Positions 33,697 through 42,396 of a stretch of 64,000 nucleotides of DNA are shown here, piece after piece. The notes below the pieces were generated by a model. The model saw only the letters and a list, made by a program, of their open reading frames with translations. It had not been told where the DNA came from and made no database searches. Position 1 is the stretch's first letter, and the number at the start of each line of letters is the position of its first letter. The translations under genes and the position numbers were made by a program. Source of the DNA: Mycobacterium florentinum (GTDB lineage: Bacteria; Actinomycetota; Actinomycetes; Mycobacteriales; Mycobacteriaceae). Location: contig NZ_AP022576.1 of assembly GCF_010730355.1 (NCBI RefSeq), positions 5,890,001 through 5,954,000 on the forward strand, read 5' to 3'.

Positions 33697-34829
33697 TTCG
33701 TCTGTCCTCCATAATCCTTGGACGATTCACGCCATGCCGCCGCCAGGGCGGCGTTCTGGCCGGGGGTGCTGCCATACGTGACGATCTCGTCGGCACCCGC
33801 GGCGCGGAACCGTCGAAGTGCAGCGACACACTCGGCAACTGTTCCGATCGCGCAGGAGGCCAGCATCCAGTCGTCGGGGATCAGAGCGGCCGGGCCCAAC
33901 AGCTCACGGCGATGAAAGCTCAAGTCGCTCACTGCCGTAGGCATCGACGCGAATTGCTGGTGTTCGCGCAAGGCGCGCACCGGGGCCATATCCCAACCAT
34001 TCAGTTCGACCAGCATCTCGCCGTAACCCGGTGCATCGAGATAGGTGACCGCCCTGGCGTGGGCGAGAGTGCGAGTCTCGATGTCATCGAGATCCGGTGC
34101 GGTGATGACGGATTGGCAGATGCGCAGGCTGGCCGGGTCACGGCCGGTCGCCCGGCATTCTTCGTGTAACCGGGCGACGATGGTGTGGGTGGCGTCCGGG
34201 GTAAACACCGGCGGCAGCAGCACGCCATCGAAACCTCTGGCCGCGGTGCGCGCCGCCACCGGCTGTCCCAACGTGCCGAACCAGACCGGCGGTGCCACGA
34301 AACCGTCACTGACGTCTTCGAGTTGAATCTGGGGGAATTTGCCGAGCGGACCGTCGTAGCTGACGGTTTCGCCCCGCCACAGTTGGCGCAACACGCCTAG
34401 GTAGTCTTCGAGTCCGCGATAACCGACCATGTCCAAGCCGGCACCGTGTAGCCAGCCCGAGTTTCCGCGCCCGAGGCCCAGGACCAGGCGGGGCCCGAAT
34501 GCGGCTTGGAATGTCGCAGCCATCCCCGCCATGTGCAACGGGTGGCGCGCGGGGGTGGTGATAATGCCGGACGCGACGTCGATGCGCTGCGTGCGCGCCG
34601 CGATGGCGCCGAGGATCACGCCGGCTTCCTTGAGATTCCACCGTTCGGAGAGAAAGACCCGGCGAAATCCAATCCGCTCGGCCTCGATTCCGTCGAGAAT
34701 TCCCTGGGCCGGTGTCCGGCAATCCGATTCGTAACCAGCCTCGTCACATGCCAACGACACGCGTCCACCGATCACGTACGCGCTGAGGTCCTCGAGCGCG
34801 TCGGGCGTCGCTGTGGTTGCCGTGGTCAT
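33684..34829 (-). CDS. LLM-class oxidoreductase, probably the TIGR03857-like F420 subgroup
   Basis: 381 aa. AERIGFRRVFLSERWNLKEAGVILGAIAARTQRIDVASGIITTPARHPLHMAGMAATFQAAFGPRLVLGLGRGNSGWLHGAGLDMVGYRGLEDYLGVLRQLWRGETVSYDG resembles the TIGR03857 subgroup of mycobacterial F420-dependent enzymes; this subgroup call is from memory of the pattern. Start and upstream kinase stop overlap as ATGA. The C-terminal ~130 residues are longer than the minimal barrel. Probably acts with the neighbouring LLM and kinase on one pathway. Confidence 0.85.
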   Translation of the reverse strand: MTTATTATPDALEDLSAYVIGGRVSLACDEAGYESDCRTPAQGILDGIEAERIGFRRVFLSERWNLKEAGVILGAIAARTQRIDVASGIITTPARHPLHMAGMAATFQAAFGPRLVLGLGRGNSGWLHGAGLDMVGYRGLEDYLGVLRQLWRGETVSYDGPLGKFPQIQLEDVSDGFVAPPVWFGTLGQPVAARTAARGFDGVLLPPVFTPDATHTIVARLHEECRATGRDPASLRICQSVITAPDLDDIETRTLAHARAVTYLDAPGYGEMLVELNGWDMAPVRALREHQQFASMPTAVSDLSFHRRELLGPAALIPDDWMLASCAIGTVAECVAALRRFRAAGADEIVTYGSTPGQNAALAAAWRESSKDYGGQTKWPE

Positions 34830-35887
34830 TGCAGCGTTCCGAATGCGTCGAGCTCGTCGGCATGCACGAGGGTGCGGAGCACGAGCGCATCGGCAAGTCC
34901 GCGTTCATCGGCGGCCAGCTGCATCGCTCCGAGCATCGCGATACCCGGGGCAATCGTGTAGAGCAGGCTCTGCCGATAGTCGCGCACGCACTGGTCGAAC
35001 GTGTAGCCGCGCACGCCGTGGGAAACCAGCGCGCGGTGATAACGAGCGAGCAGGTCCTGCCAGCTGTCGCGAAGCATGTCCTCGGTCATGCTGCCGGACA
35101 GCAGATAGGAGACGTCCTGAGTGCCGCGCGAGCGGCCCGCGAGCTGCCAGTCGATCACGACAGGGGCGCCATCAGGGGCGAAGAATACATTGTCCAGGCG
35201 AAAGTCGTTGTGCACAAATGTTTGTGGGCCCTCGGCGCATCGAGCCAGCACTTTGTGCCATTCGGGTGCGGCATTGGCGACGGCGTCGAGGATTTGTTCG
35301 CGGACTCGCCCGGAGTAGCGCGCGCGAAGATTGTCCAGCCCACTGCACACGAGTGCGGTGATCATCGCCGCGATCGCCGGGTCGGTCCAGCTGATCAACC
35401 GGTCCGGATCGCCGCCCGGGGGCTCGGTATCCCAGAAGCGGGCGTGCAGCACGGCGAGGACGTCGATCAGGCGTGCGGCATCCGTCACCGTCAGGCCCGC
35501 TACCTGATCACCGGCTCGAAGGTGTGCGAGATCCTCGAGGACCAGCGGCTCGGTGCCGCCGACCTCACCGACGAAATAGCAGCGCGGGACCCCGACGGGT
35601 ATCGCATCCGCGATGCGCGAATAGAAAAGTTGTTCGCGCGCCGACAGGCCCATCGCCGCCTCCATTACGCGCTGGTTGTCGCTGTCGCCGCGTCCCTTGA
35701 GGATCACGAATCGCGGACCGCTACCTTCGACCGCGTAGCTCAACTCGGCACGAGCCAGGGACCCCGCGGCACTGGCAACCGCGACCGGAGTCAACGACAC
35801 AGCGTCGACGGCCGTGTTGAGGCGCTCGCTAAACCAATTCGCTTCTAGCGCAGCCAGGCTCGCGGGAACCCCAACGTCTCTTGTCAC
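34826..35887 (-). CDS. APH-like phosphotransferase
   Basis: 353 aa. N-lobe FVILKGRGDSDNQR and LVLEDLAHLRAGDQVAGLTV; catalytic loop TFVHNDFRLDNVFFAPDGAPVVIDWQLAGRSRGTQDVSYLLSGS, with HND in place of HGD but the catalytic Asp and the Asn kept. GTG at 35887 has AAGGGG about 9 nt upstream, and the family similarity (LTPVAVASAAGS...) begins after it. It is not beside a DUF7065-like gene, unlike four of the other kinases, and pairs instead with two LLM genes. Substrate unknown. Confidence 0.82.
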   Translation of the reverse strand: MTRDVGVPASLAALEANWFSERLNTAVDAVSLTPVAVASAAGSLARAELSYAVEGSGPRFVILKGRGDSDNQRVMEAAMGLSAREQLFYSRIADAIPVGVPRCYFVGEVGGTEPLVLEDLAHLRAGDQVAGLTVTDAARLIDVLAVLHARFWDTEPPGGDPDRLISWTDPAIAAMITALVCSGLDNLRARYSGRVREQILDAVANAAPEWHKVLARCAEGPQTFVHNDFRLDNVFFAPDGAPVVIDWQLAGRSRGTQDVSYLLSGSMTEDMLRDSWQDLLARYHRALVSHGVRGYTFDQCVRDYRQSLLYTIAPGIAMLGAMQLAADERGLADALVLRTLVHADELDAFGTLQ

Positions 35888-35939
35888 GAACCCAACCCCT
35901 TGATGTCTTGCGCTGTCCAGGAGTTTATGGGTGCTTGGA

Positions 35940-37007
35940 TTACCTTGTCCGGACACTCCTTTGACCGATTCGGACAGGCGCAACATCGGTATGCTCTCGC
36001 GTCCACGCGGCGGGTGTCATACCCGTCCAGCGGCGAAACGCGCGGGTGAAGCTCGCCACGCTGGCGTAGCCGAGGTTGCGAGCTGCGTGACGCACCGTGC
36101 CGCCCGGCGCCTCGAGCAATTCGATTGCGCGGCGCGCGCACACCTCGTCGGCCAGCGCCCGGTAGGACGTCTCCTCCTCGACCAGCCACCGGCGCAGGGT
36201 GCGTGCATCGATATGGAACTCGCGGGCCACTTCGTCGAGTCCGAGCAGCGGGGTAGCCGACCGCTGCAGCACGGCCCGAACCCGGTCGGCGACACTGTCC
36301 CGGTTGTGCAACGTCTCAATAAGTTCGTCGCAGTGCGCCAGGCAACGCCGATGGGTGTCCTCGTCCGCGCTGATCAGGGGTTGTTGCAGCACCCAAGTCG
36401 GCAGATATATTGCATTGCAAGAACTTTGGGACTCGATATCGAACCCGGGCAGCAGCGCGGCCAGGGCGGCGGTGCGCTCGGCCGGTAGCCGGGCCGTGAT
36501 GTGCAGCGGTGTCGACGCTCCCACCAATGCCTGCACCGAGGTGACGTTGTAGGCGAGATCTCGTTCGATTACGAACGCGCGGATATCTTCGGGGACTTCG
36601 TCATCCGCATACAGAAGAACCACTGAGTCGCACCGGTATTCGAGCGACGGTCGCAGGAAGTTCTCGGACAGTTCGTAGTAACGAGGCCCCACCCGGATGA
36701 CGTCCGCGATGGTCCGGCACGACGACAGCAGCAGGCCCCACGCGCCCAGCGAGCTGAGCCGCAGGCGTACACCCACTGCGGCGCCCAGACCGGGCGGATC
36801 GCCGGTCGCCTCGGCGAGATTGCGGGCGGCCCGAATGGCCTGTTCTGCTTCGATGAGAAGATCGGTGCGATCGATGTCGCTCAGCGACAGTCCGGTGCCG
36901 TCAAGGCACACCCGCGCCGGAACGCCCCACTCGCCGCCGACCTCCAGCAGCACCCGCATCGGGCCGAGTCCACGCGGAAAGTCCCAGTAGGGACGGCCGG
37001 AACCCAT
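35940..37007 (-). CDS. AraC-family transcriptional regulator (ligand-binding domain + HTH)
   Basis: 355 aa. Residues ~15-205 match the 'arabinose-binding domain of AraC' type N-terminal domain common in mycobacterial lipid regulators (RAARNLAEATGDPPGLGAAVGVRLRLSSLGAWGLLLSSCRTIADVI). The C-terminal HTH_18 is GLDEVAREFHIDARTLRRWLVEEETSYRALADEVCARRAIELLEAPGGTVRHAARNLGYASVASFTRAFRRWTGMTPAAW. ATG at 37007 is chosen because TATATT (37014-37019) ends exactly 7 nt upstream, a leaderless promoter, and there is no Shine-Dalgarno for the longer start. Likely controls the kinase and LLM genes downstream and/or the divergent fusion operon. Confidence 0.9.
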   Translation of the reverse strand: MGSGRPYWDFPRGLGPMRVLLEVGGEWGVPARVCLDGTGLSLSDIDRTDLLIEAEQAIRAARNLAEATGDPPGLGAAVGVRLRLSSLGAWGLLLSSCRTIADVIRVGPRYYELSENFLRPSLEYRCDSVVLLYADDEVPEDIRAFVIERDLAYNVTSVQALVGASTPLHITARLPAERTAALAALLPGFDIESQSSCNAIYLPTWVLQQPLISADEDTHRRCLAHCDELIETLHNRDSVADRVRAVLQRSATPLLGLDEVAREFHIDARTLRRWLVEEETSYRALADEVCARRAIELLEAPGGTVRHAARNLGYASVASFTRAFRRWTGMTPAAWTREHTDVAPVRIGQRSVRTR

Positions 37008-37013
37008 AACAGG

Positions 37014-37019
37014 AATATA
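37014..37019 (-). promoter_or_regulatory. -10 box TATATT for leaderless AraC gene
   Basis: On the minus strand TATATT-CCTGTT-ATG places the last -10 base 7 nt before the A of the ATG at 37007. It decides the start codon for the AraC regulator. Confidence 0.6.
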
Positions 37020-37051
37020 GGAGAACGAACGCTCGCTGAGGCTGGTTCGGG

Positions 37052-38104
37052 TCAATCGCGGGAGCCGGTCGCGCCGCCTACGGGCTGGCGCAGGCCTACA
37101 CCAAGGCGCGCGGCCACCTCGGCGGGGTCTCCCACCACGGCCGCCGACATACCGACTCCGGGTGCGCCGTAGCCGTCACACAACCGGTTGGCAACCGCGA
37201 ACGCGGCCTGGCTGGTCAATTCGTAGGTGTCGTCGACGTCGACCCGCGCAACCGCAGACGTGTGCCCATCGGATGCGGCAACCGCGATTCCGAACTCGCC
37301 GCCCGGCCGAACCGGTCTGCCAACGCGATGCTCGACTGCGCGGATCGCGCGCATCGCGGATGCCGAGCGGGCTGCCAACCCGATGCCGGCCAGCAGGCAT
37401 GCCAACGCGGGCGCTGCCGGAGTCAGCAGGAAACTGTCGATGCTGGCCTGCGGCCACACCGTCGACATCGTCAGTGGATCGGTCAACGGGAATCGCGTGC
37501 CAAGTCCGAGCGGAGTGCGGTGGGTGCCGCCGGGTATCACGAAACGCCGCATGCCCTTGTCGATGACGGGGGCGCCGCCGGTGACGATCTCGATCGTCGA
37601 CTGGATCGTGCCCCTGCTGGGGCGCATACCCCACGGCAAGTAGCCGACAGTGATGTCAGTGACCGGCTCGTCCAGGGCGGCCACCGCCGACTTCGCCGCC
37701 AGCCCCGAGCACAAGCCGAGGCCCGCCGACGGCACGATGGTTACCCCGGCAGAGCGTGCTTGCTGGTCGTAGCGGTCCAGAAGTGTTGCCACATAGCGTG
37801 GTTCGCCCGTCAAGTCGAGATAGTGCACGCCGGCCGAGAGTGCGGCCTCCAGCACTGGCACCCCGAAGTGGGTATAGGGACCAACGCATGACGCGACGAC
37901 ACTGATGCCCTTGAAAACGGAGCTGACCTGATCCAGCGGGGCGGCGCGTACCTCCGCATCCAGCGGTGCGGCGAGCGCCTCGAGCTCGGCACGCCTGCGT
38001 CCTGCCAGCACGACGGGCATTCCATGTGACGCCGCGATTTCGGCGAGGCGACGCCCCACCGCTCCCGTGGCGCCGTAGATCAGAAGTCGATGCTCGGAGT
38101 CCAT
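37052..38104 (-). CDS. Saccharopine-dehydrogenase-like / trans-acting enoyl-reductase-like NAD(P) oxidoreductase
   Basis: 350 aa. N-terminal Rossmann motif LLIYGATGAVGRRLAEIAASHG (about residues 7-28), then SVVASCVGPYTHFGVPVLEAALSAGVHYLDLTGEPRYV and VPSAGLGLCSGLAAKSAVAAL. This arrangement is typical of the saccharopine dehydrogenase-like family that includes mycobacterial trans-acting enoyl reductases of phthiocerol/glycolipid pathways. ATG at 38104 is preceded by AAGGCAAGGG. Divergent from the SDR-sulfotransferase gene. The reaction is probably reduction of a C=C bond or an imine, NADPH-linked. Confidence 0.8.
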   Translation of the reverse strand: MDSEHRLLIYGATGAVGRRLAEIAASHGMPVVLAGRRRAELEALAAPLDAEVRAAPLDQVSSVFKGISVVASCVGPYTHFGVPVLEAALSAGVHYLDLTGEPRYVATLLDRYDQQARSAGVTIVPSAGLGLCSGLAAKSAVAALDEPVTDITVGYLPWGMRPSRGTIQSTIEIVTGGAPVIDKGMRRFVIPGGTHRTPLGLGTRFPLTDPLTMSTVWPQASIDSFLLTPAAPALACLLAGIGLAARSASAMRAIRAVEHRVGRPVRPGGEFGIAVAASDGHTSAVARVDVDDTYELTSQAAFAVANRLCDGYGAPGVGMSAAVVGDPAEVAARLGVGLRQPVGGATGSRD

Positions 38105-38142
38105 CGCAGCCCTTGCCTTCTGTAATCGCGATCACTAGCTTG

Positions 38143-38173
38143 TTCAACCAAGCGACTTAGTCACGTGGTTGAA
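38143..38173. promoter_or_regulatory. TTCAACCA-N15-TGGTTGAA inverted repeat in divergent promoter
   Basis: Perfect 8-bp arms (38143-38150 and 38166-38173) between the reductase (start 38104) and the SDR-sulfotransferase gene (ATG 38207). The span suits an AraC or TetR dimer and overlaps the expected promoter of the plus-strand operon. AGGAGG lies 9 nt before the ATG at 38207. Confidence 0.42.
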
Positions 38174-38206
38174 AAATAGCAACCGACGTTCAGGAGGACG
38201 CCCGAA

Positions 38207-40210
38207 ATGAACCGATTGGCCGGCAAGGTCGCAGTCATCACCGGTGCGGGGACGGGCCTGGGCCGATCCGCGGCTGTCCTCTTCGCCCGTGAGGGCGCGG
38301 CCGTCGTCGGCTGCGGCCGCACCGAATCGACCGGCGCCGAGACGATGCGATTGATTGAGGTCGACGGGGGCGTAGCCAGCTGGGTGGCGGGGGACGTAAG
38401 CCGGGGCGAGGACGTAGATCGCATCGTGCGCACCGCCGTCGAGCGCTATGGCCGTATCGACATCGTCGTCAACAACGCGGGTGTGCTGAATAGCCGCCGC
38501 GAGACCGGCGCCGGGTCGATGGGGACCACGCTCGAGATCCGGGAGGACGACTGGGACGAGGTGCTCGACGTAAATTTGCGTTCGGTGTTCCTGATGTGCC
38601 GGCGGGTGTTGCCGTTGATGCGTGAGCAGGCCGGTGGCGCGATCCTGAACGTCGCCTCCACGGCGGCCAGTCAGGGGTACCCGAACTCGCACCACTACAG
38701 CGCCTCCAAGGGCGGCATCTCCGCACTCACCAAGAGTCTCGCGGTCAGCTACGGCGCCTTCAACATCCGGGTGAACGCCCTAATCGCGGGTGGATTCGAA
38801 TCCCCAGGTGTCGCCGAGCTGATGCCGTTGTTCAAACCGCTGCTCGACGATCCGCAGATGCGTTACCTGTGGTGTCCGCTGGGCCGCCTCGGCACCAGTG
38901 ACGAACTGGCGAAGACGATGCTCTTTCTGTGCTCGGACGACGCGTCGTATGTGCACGGCGCCGATATCGCTTGTGACGGTGGGCAATCGATCGGTGCCGT
39001 GCCCAACTTTGGGCCACGGCCTCCGGCGCCGCCGCTGTTCGCCGAGGATCTACTGGACGCCGCGACGATGGAGACCGGCCTGACGGATTTTGGTGACCGG
39101 TCGTTCGTCGAAGGCCTTACGGTGTTCGCGGATGCGCTGCGCACCGAAGCGGGTTTGAGTCGGATCGGACACATGCTTACCGCGGGCGACATTGTGCGGA
39201 TGCTCACCAATCGGCTGCGCTACCAGCGCGATATGGGCAAGCATCCCGAAATTCACGACGAGCGCATCGTCGCACCGATAGTCGTGACGGGCCTGCCGCG
39301 CACGGGCACCTCGAAGCTGCAGCGGATGATGGCCGCTGACCCGGGCGTGCAGCGCCTCGACGTATGGCGGCTGCTGAATCCCGCTCCCTTCCCCGGCGAG
39401 CAGCCGGGTGCTCCGCAGCCCAGGATCAATTACGCGCTGGGCGTGGAACATCAACTGGCGAACCAGTTTCCGGACTTCATGGCGCGCCACCCGACTGAGG
39501 CGTGCGAGCCCGACGAAGAACTGCTGCTGATGGAGATGACGTTCCAGTCCGTGGTCTCCTCGTTGCGAACCCGCGTTCCGTCCTTCCGTGAGTTCGTCAA
39601 CACGCGGTCGCCCGAGCCGATGTATGCCTTCATCAAGGAGATGCTGCAGTATCTGCAATGGCAGGATGATGGTGGCCGGGGCAGGCCCTGGATCCTGAAA
39701 TCGCCGGCTCACCTCGGTCATATCCCGTTGTTGCTCAAGACGTTCCCGGACGCGACGGTGGTGCACTGCCATCGAGATCCGCGGGTGATCATCCCGTCGT
39801 TCGCCAGTCTGCTGGAGGCCGGGCGCCGGATGGGCAGTGATGACGTCGACCCGCATCAGGTGGGTATCGACACGCTGGAATACTGGGCGGCGCAGATGCG
39901 GCGCAACGTCGCCGATCGCGACACGGTCGATCCCGTGCGGATCATCGATGTCAGCTACGAGCGGATCCGCGACGACGCTATCTCGGTGATCGCCGAGGTG
40001 TACGCGCGAGCCGGCCGCGAAATCACGCCTGAGGCGGCCGCGGCCTTTGCCGAGTACGAAAAGCGCCGCCCCGAAGGACATTTCGGGGGGCACAACTACA
40101 CGGCTGAGCAGTTCGGACTCACCGATGAACGCATCTATGCCGAGTTCGCCGAATACCTGCAACGTTTTCCGGAAGCGCGCTCGAAGACGTCGGCGGGACT
40201 GGCCACATGA
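38207..40210 (+). CDS. Fusion protein: short-chain dehydrogenase + sulfotransferase
   Basis: 667 aa in one uninterrupted frame. Residues 1-~265 are a complete classical SDR: TGAGTGLG (12-19), NNAG, catalytic S151, Y164 and K168, and the C-terminal GADIACDGGQSIG. Residues ~285-660 are a PAPS-type sulfotransferase (Sulfotransfer_3 pattern): 5'-phosphosulfate loop GLPRTGTS (362-369), ILKSPAHLGHIPLLLKTFPDATVVHCHRDPR with the 3'-phosphate-binding region at about 519-526. Both active sites look intact. The fusion implies oxidation/reduction of an alcohol coupled to sulfation of a hydroxyl on the same substrate. First gene of a plus-strand operon. Confidence 0.9.
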   Translation: MNRLAGKVAVITGAGTGLGRSAAVLFAREGAAVVGCGRTESTGAETMRLIEVDGGVASWVAGDVSRGEDVDRIVRTAVERYGRIDIVVNNAGVLNSRRETGAGSMGTTLEIREDDWDEVLDVNLRSVFLMCRRVLPLMREQAGGAILNVASTAASQGYPNSHHYSASKGGISALTKSLAVSYGAFNIRVNALIAGGFESPGVAELMPLFKPLLDDPQMRYLWCPLGRLGTSDELAKTMLFLCSDDASYVHGADIACDGGQSIGAVPNFGPRPPAPPLFAEDLLDAATMETGLTDFGDRSFVEGLTVFADALRTEAGLSRIGHMLTAGDIVRMLTNRLRYQRDMGKHPEIHDERIVAPIVVTGLPRTGTSKLQRMMAADPGVQRLDVWRLLNPAPFPGEQPGAPQPRINYALGVEHQLANQFPDFMARHPTEACEPDEELLLMEMTFQSVVSSLRTRVPSFREFVNTRSPEPMYAFIKEMLQYLQWQDDGGRGRPWILKSPAHLGHIPLLLKTFPDATVVHCHRDPRVIIPSFASLLEAGRRMGSDDVDPHQVGIDTLEYWAAQMRRNVADRDTVDPVRIIDVSYERIRDDAISVIAEVYARAGREITPEAAAAFAEYEKRRPEGHFGGHNYTAEQFGLTDERIYAEFAEYLQRFPEARSKTSAGLAT

Positions 40211-41373
40211 ACGTCGAGATGATCGGCGACGGATCACTGTGGGCCGAGTTCATCGACACAGCGGGACGCGCCGGGGCGATCGTCTACGACGACCCGCGGA
40301 TCGCGGACGATGCTGTGCAGGCCGAGGGTATCCGCTATCTCACCCGCATCATTGCGGGCGGAATCCCCATGACTATGGAGGCCTGGGACGCCGACTTTCC
40401 GCAACTGATCAAATTTCTCTCGCCGACAATCCAATTCGGTCTACCTGCCGCAGATTGCTGCTATCACTGGGCGGCGGTCGAAGCGGGCCGGACTTATCGC
40501 ATCTCGGGCAAGCGCGGCACCTCCCGGGTGTTCGACGTGGAGACCCGCAGCGGTCATATGGCCCATCTGGGCGACTGGAAGCTACTGGACCGCAGCAGCG
40601 ATTTTGAGTTCGGGCCCGATGGTGAATTCGAACTGATCATCAGCGACACCCGGCAGCACGGCAACTGGCTGCAGTTGCCAGATGGCAAGGGCTGCATCGT
40701 CATTCGGCAGTACTATTACGACTGGCTCACCGAGGAGCCCGCCAACCTGGTGATCGAGCGTGTTGGCGCGCAGTATCCGCCCGCGCCGGTGTCACCGGCC
40801 AACGTTGCCGAGGGTATGGAACTGCTCAAGGCGTGGATACAGAACGTACCCAGGGCATGCAGGCACGCTGTCGAGGGCCATTACAACGCCCCGGCAAACA
40901 CGTTGGAATTCGTTCCGATCGATTTCGGTTGGGCCGATTTGCTGTACGGCAGAGGCCATTACACCTGCGCACCCGACCAGGCGGTGATCGTCGAAATGCC
41001 ACCTCCCGAAGCGCCATACTGGGGGATCGAGTTGGTGAGTCACTTCTGGGAGGCGCACGACTGGCACCTGCGTCAGACGTCGATCAACGGCCACCAGGCG
41101 ATGCTCGATTCCGACGGGGTGTTCCGTGCGGTCATTGCCCACACAGATCCCGGTGTACCGAACTGGCTGGACACGGCGGGTCATTCGGTCGGTCTGATTG
41201 CCGCGCGGTACTTTCGCGCTAAGACGACATCGGCGCCGACATTGCGAACGGTTGCACTGGCGGCGCTGCGGGACCACCTGCCAGCCGACACGGCGGCTGT
41301 CACACCCGCGCAGCGGCAGGAGTCGCTGCGCGCCAGGGCGCTGTCGGTGCGCCGGCGAGGATGCGATTCATGA
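40207..41373 (+). CDS. DUF1214-like protein
   Basis: 388 aa, ATGA overlap with the fusion gene. Recognisable pattern: YHWAAVEAGRTYRISGKRGTSRVFDVETRSGHMA, then FELIISDTRQHGNWLQLPDGKGCIVIRQYYYDWLTEEPANLVIERVG, and near the C terminus GVPNWLDTAGHSVGLIAARYFRAK, as in DUF1214-containing proteins of sterol or fatty-acid gene neighbourhoods. The catalytic role of the family is not established. No signal peptide or transmembrane segment. Translational coupling to the SDR-sulfotransferase suggests the same pathway. Confidence 0.7.
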   Translation: MNVEMIGDGSLWAEFIDTAGRAGAIVYDDPRIADDAVQAEGIRYLTRIIAGGIPMTMEAWDADFPQLIKFLSPTIQFGLPAADCCYHWAAVEAGRTYRISGKRGTSRVFDVETRSGHMAHLGDWKLLDRSSDFEFGPDGEFELIISDTRQHGNWLQLPDGKGCIVIRQYYYDWLTEEPANLVIERVGAQYPPAPVSPANVAEGMELLKAWIQNVPRACRHAVEGHYNAPANTLEFVPIDFGWADLLYGRGHYTCAPDQAVIVEMPPPEAPYWGIELVSHFWEAHDWHLRQTSINGHQAMLDSDGVFRAVIAHTDPGVPNWLDTAGHSVGLIAARYFRAKTTSAPTLRTVALAALRDHLPADTAAVTPAQRQESLRARALSVRRRGCDS

Positions 41374-41951
41374 CGACAACCGGACTCGACCGCACGGCCC
41401 GGCGCGAGCGCGAAATCCTCGATGCCGCGGCCAAACTGTTCAGCGAACGTGGATACTCATCGACCACTATCCGCGATATTGGCGCCGAGGCGGGTCTCAA
41501 CCATGCGACCACCAACTACTATTTCCGCGGCAAGGCGGCCGTGCTGTTCGCCATCTACTCCGAAGCGCTCGACGGGTTCTTCTCCGGGCTCGACACGGTA
41601 ACCGGGAAACCCGATGAGGCGCTGGCCCAAGTGGTGCGCGTTGCCGTGACGGCTGCCGTGCACCGCAGGGATGAGACGGCCGTGTACTTCCAGGAACTGC
41701 GCTGGCTGGACCAACTGTTGCCACCCGACATGGCGGCGACCGTCCACGAGCGACAGCATCGGTTTCGCGCCAGGGTCTGCGAGATTGTCGAGGAGGGCAT
41801 CGCACAGGGGCTGTTTCGTCCCCTCGATCCGGGGATCGCGGTAGAGGCCGTGGTCGCCATGGCCAGATGGGCCTACCAGAACGACGGCACCGTCGGGCCG
41901 CACGCCGCAGACGAATGTGCCCAGTTTGTGGTGAATGGACTTCGCCCATAA
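41370..41951 (+). CDS. TetR-family transcriptional regulator
   Basis: 193 aa. HTH: REREILDAAAKLFSERGYSSTTIRDIGAEAGLNHATTNYYFRGKAAVLFAIYSEALDGFF (about residues 11-70); the C-terminal domain has the KstR2/TetR_C_33-like FQELRWLDQLLPPDMAATVHERQHRFRARVCEIVEEGIAQGLFRPLDPGIAVEAVVAMARW. The ATG at 41370 is preferred as it overlaps the preceding stop (ATGA). Embedded as third gene of the operon, so it is probably an autoregulated local repressor responsive to an acyl-CoA-like ligand (inference from relatives). Confidence 0.9.
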   Translation: MTTTGLDRTARREREILDAAAKLFSERGYSSTTIRDIGAEAGLNHATTNYYFRGKAAVLFAIYSEALDGFFSGLDTVTGKPDEALAQVVRVAVTAAVHRRDETAVYFQELRWLDQLLPPDMAATVHERQHRFRARVCEIVEEGIAQGLFRPLDPGIAVEAVVAMARWAYQNDGTVGPHAADECAQFVVNGLRP

Positions 41952-41991
41952 CCGTTGGACGCGATAGCCGCTATGAGGACAGGAGGTTTCG

Positions 41992-42381
41992 ATGACCGTA
42001 ACGACCACCAGCCGCGACCTGATGACGCGGATGTACGACTCGGCAGCCAAAGCCGACTACGACGATGTGTTCGCGTGTCTGAGTGAGGATCTCGTTGTCA
42101 ACGAGCCGCCATTCCTGCCGTACGGTGACACCTACCGGGGTCACGAAGGCTTCAAGAGCCTGATCGGCAAGGTCACCCAGGTGCTCGATGTCTCACAGAT
42201 GCGGGTCATTCGAATGGTCGCGGAAGACGATCGAGCCATCGGCATCATCGAGATGCCCGACATCGCCACGGGTGAACAGATTCTGCTCGCCGAGGAGTCG
42301 CTGATTCGCGACGGCAAGGTCGTGGAGATCAACGTCTATTTCCACGAGCCGCGTACGCTGCTCGGCAAGCCCAGGCTGTGA
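41992..42381 (+). CDS. SnoaL/NTF2-like small protein
   Basis: 129 aa cone-shaped alpha+beta barrel pattern: DLMTRMYDSAAKADYDDVFACLSEDLVVNEPPFLPYGDTYRGHEGFKSLIGKVTQVLD, then a central sheet and VEINVYFHEPRTL. Family members include ketosteroid-isomerase-like and polyketide-cyclase (SnoaL) enzymes; an acidic cluster (ED/DD) lies in the pocket region but I cannot assign catalytic residues. ACAGGAGG lies 6-7 nt upstream of the ATG. Last gene of the SDR-sulfotransferase operon, convergent with the kinase at 42397. Confidence 0.8.
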   Translation: MTVTTTSRDLMTRMYDSAAKADYDDVFACLSEDLVVNEPPFLPYGDTYRGHEGFKSLIGKVTQVLDVSQMRVIRMVAEDDRAIGIIEMPDIATGEQILLAEESLIRDGKVVEINVYFHEPRTLLGKPRL

Positions 42382-42396
42382 ACGCCTGCACTCGGA

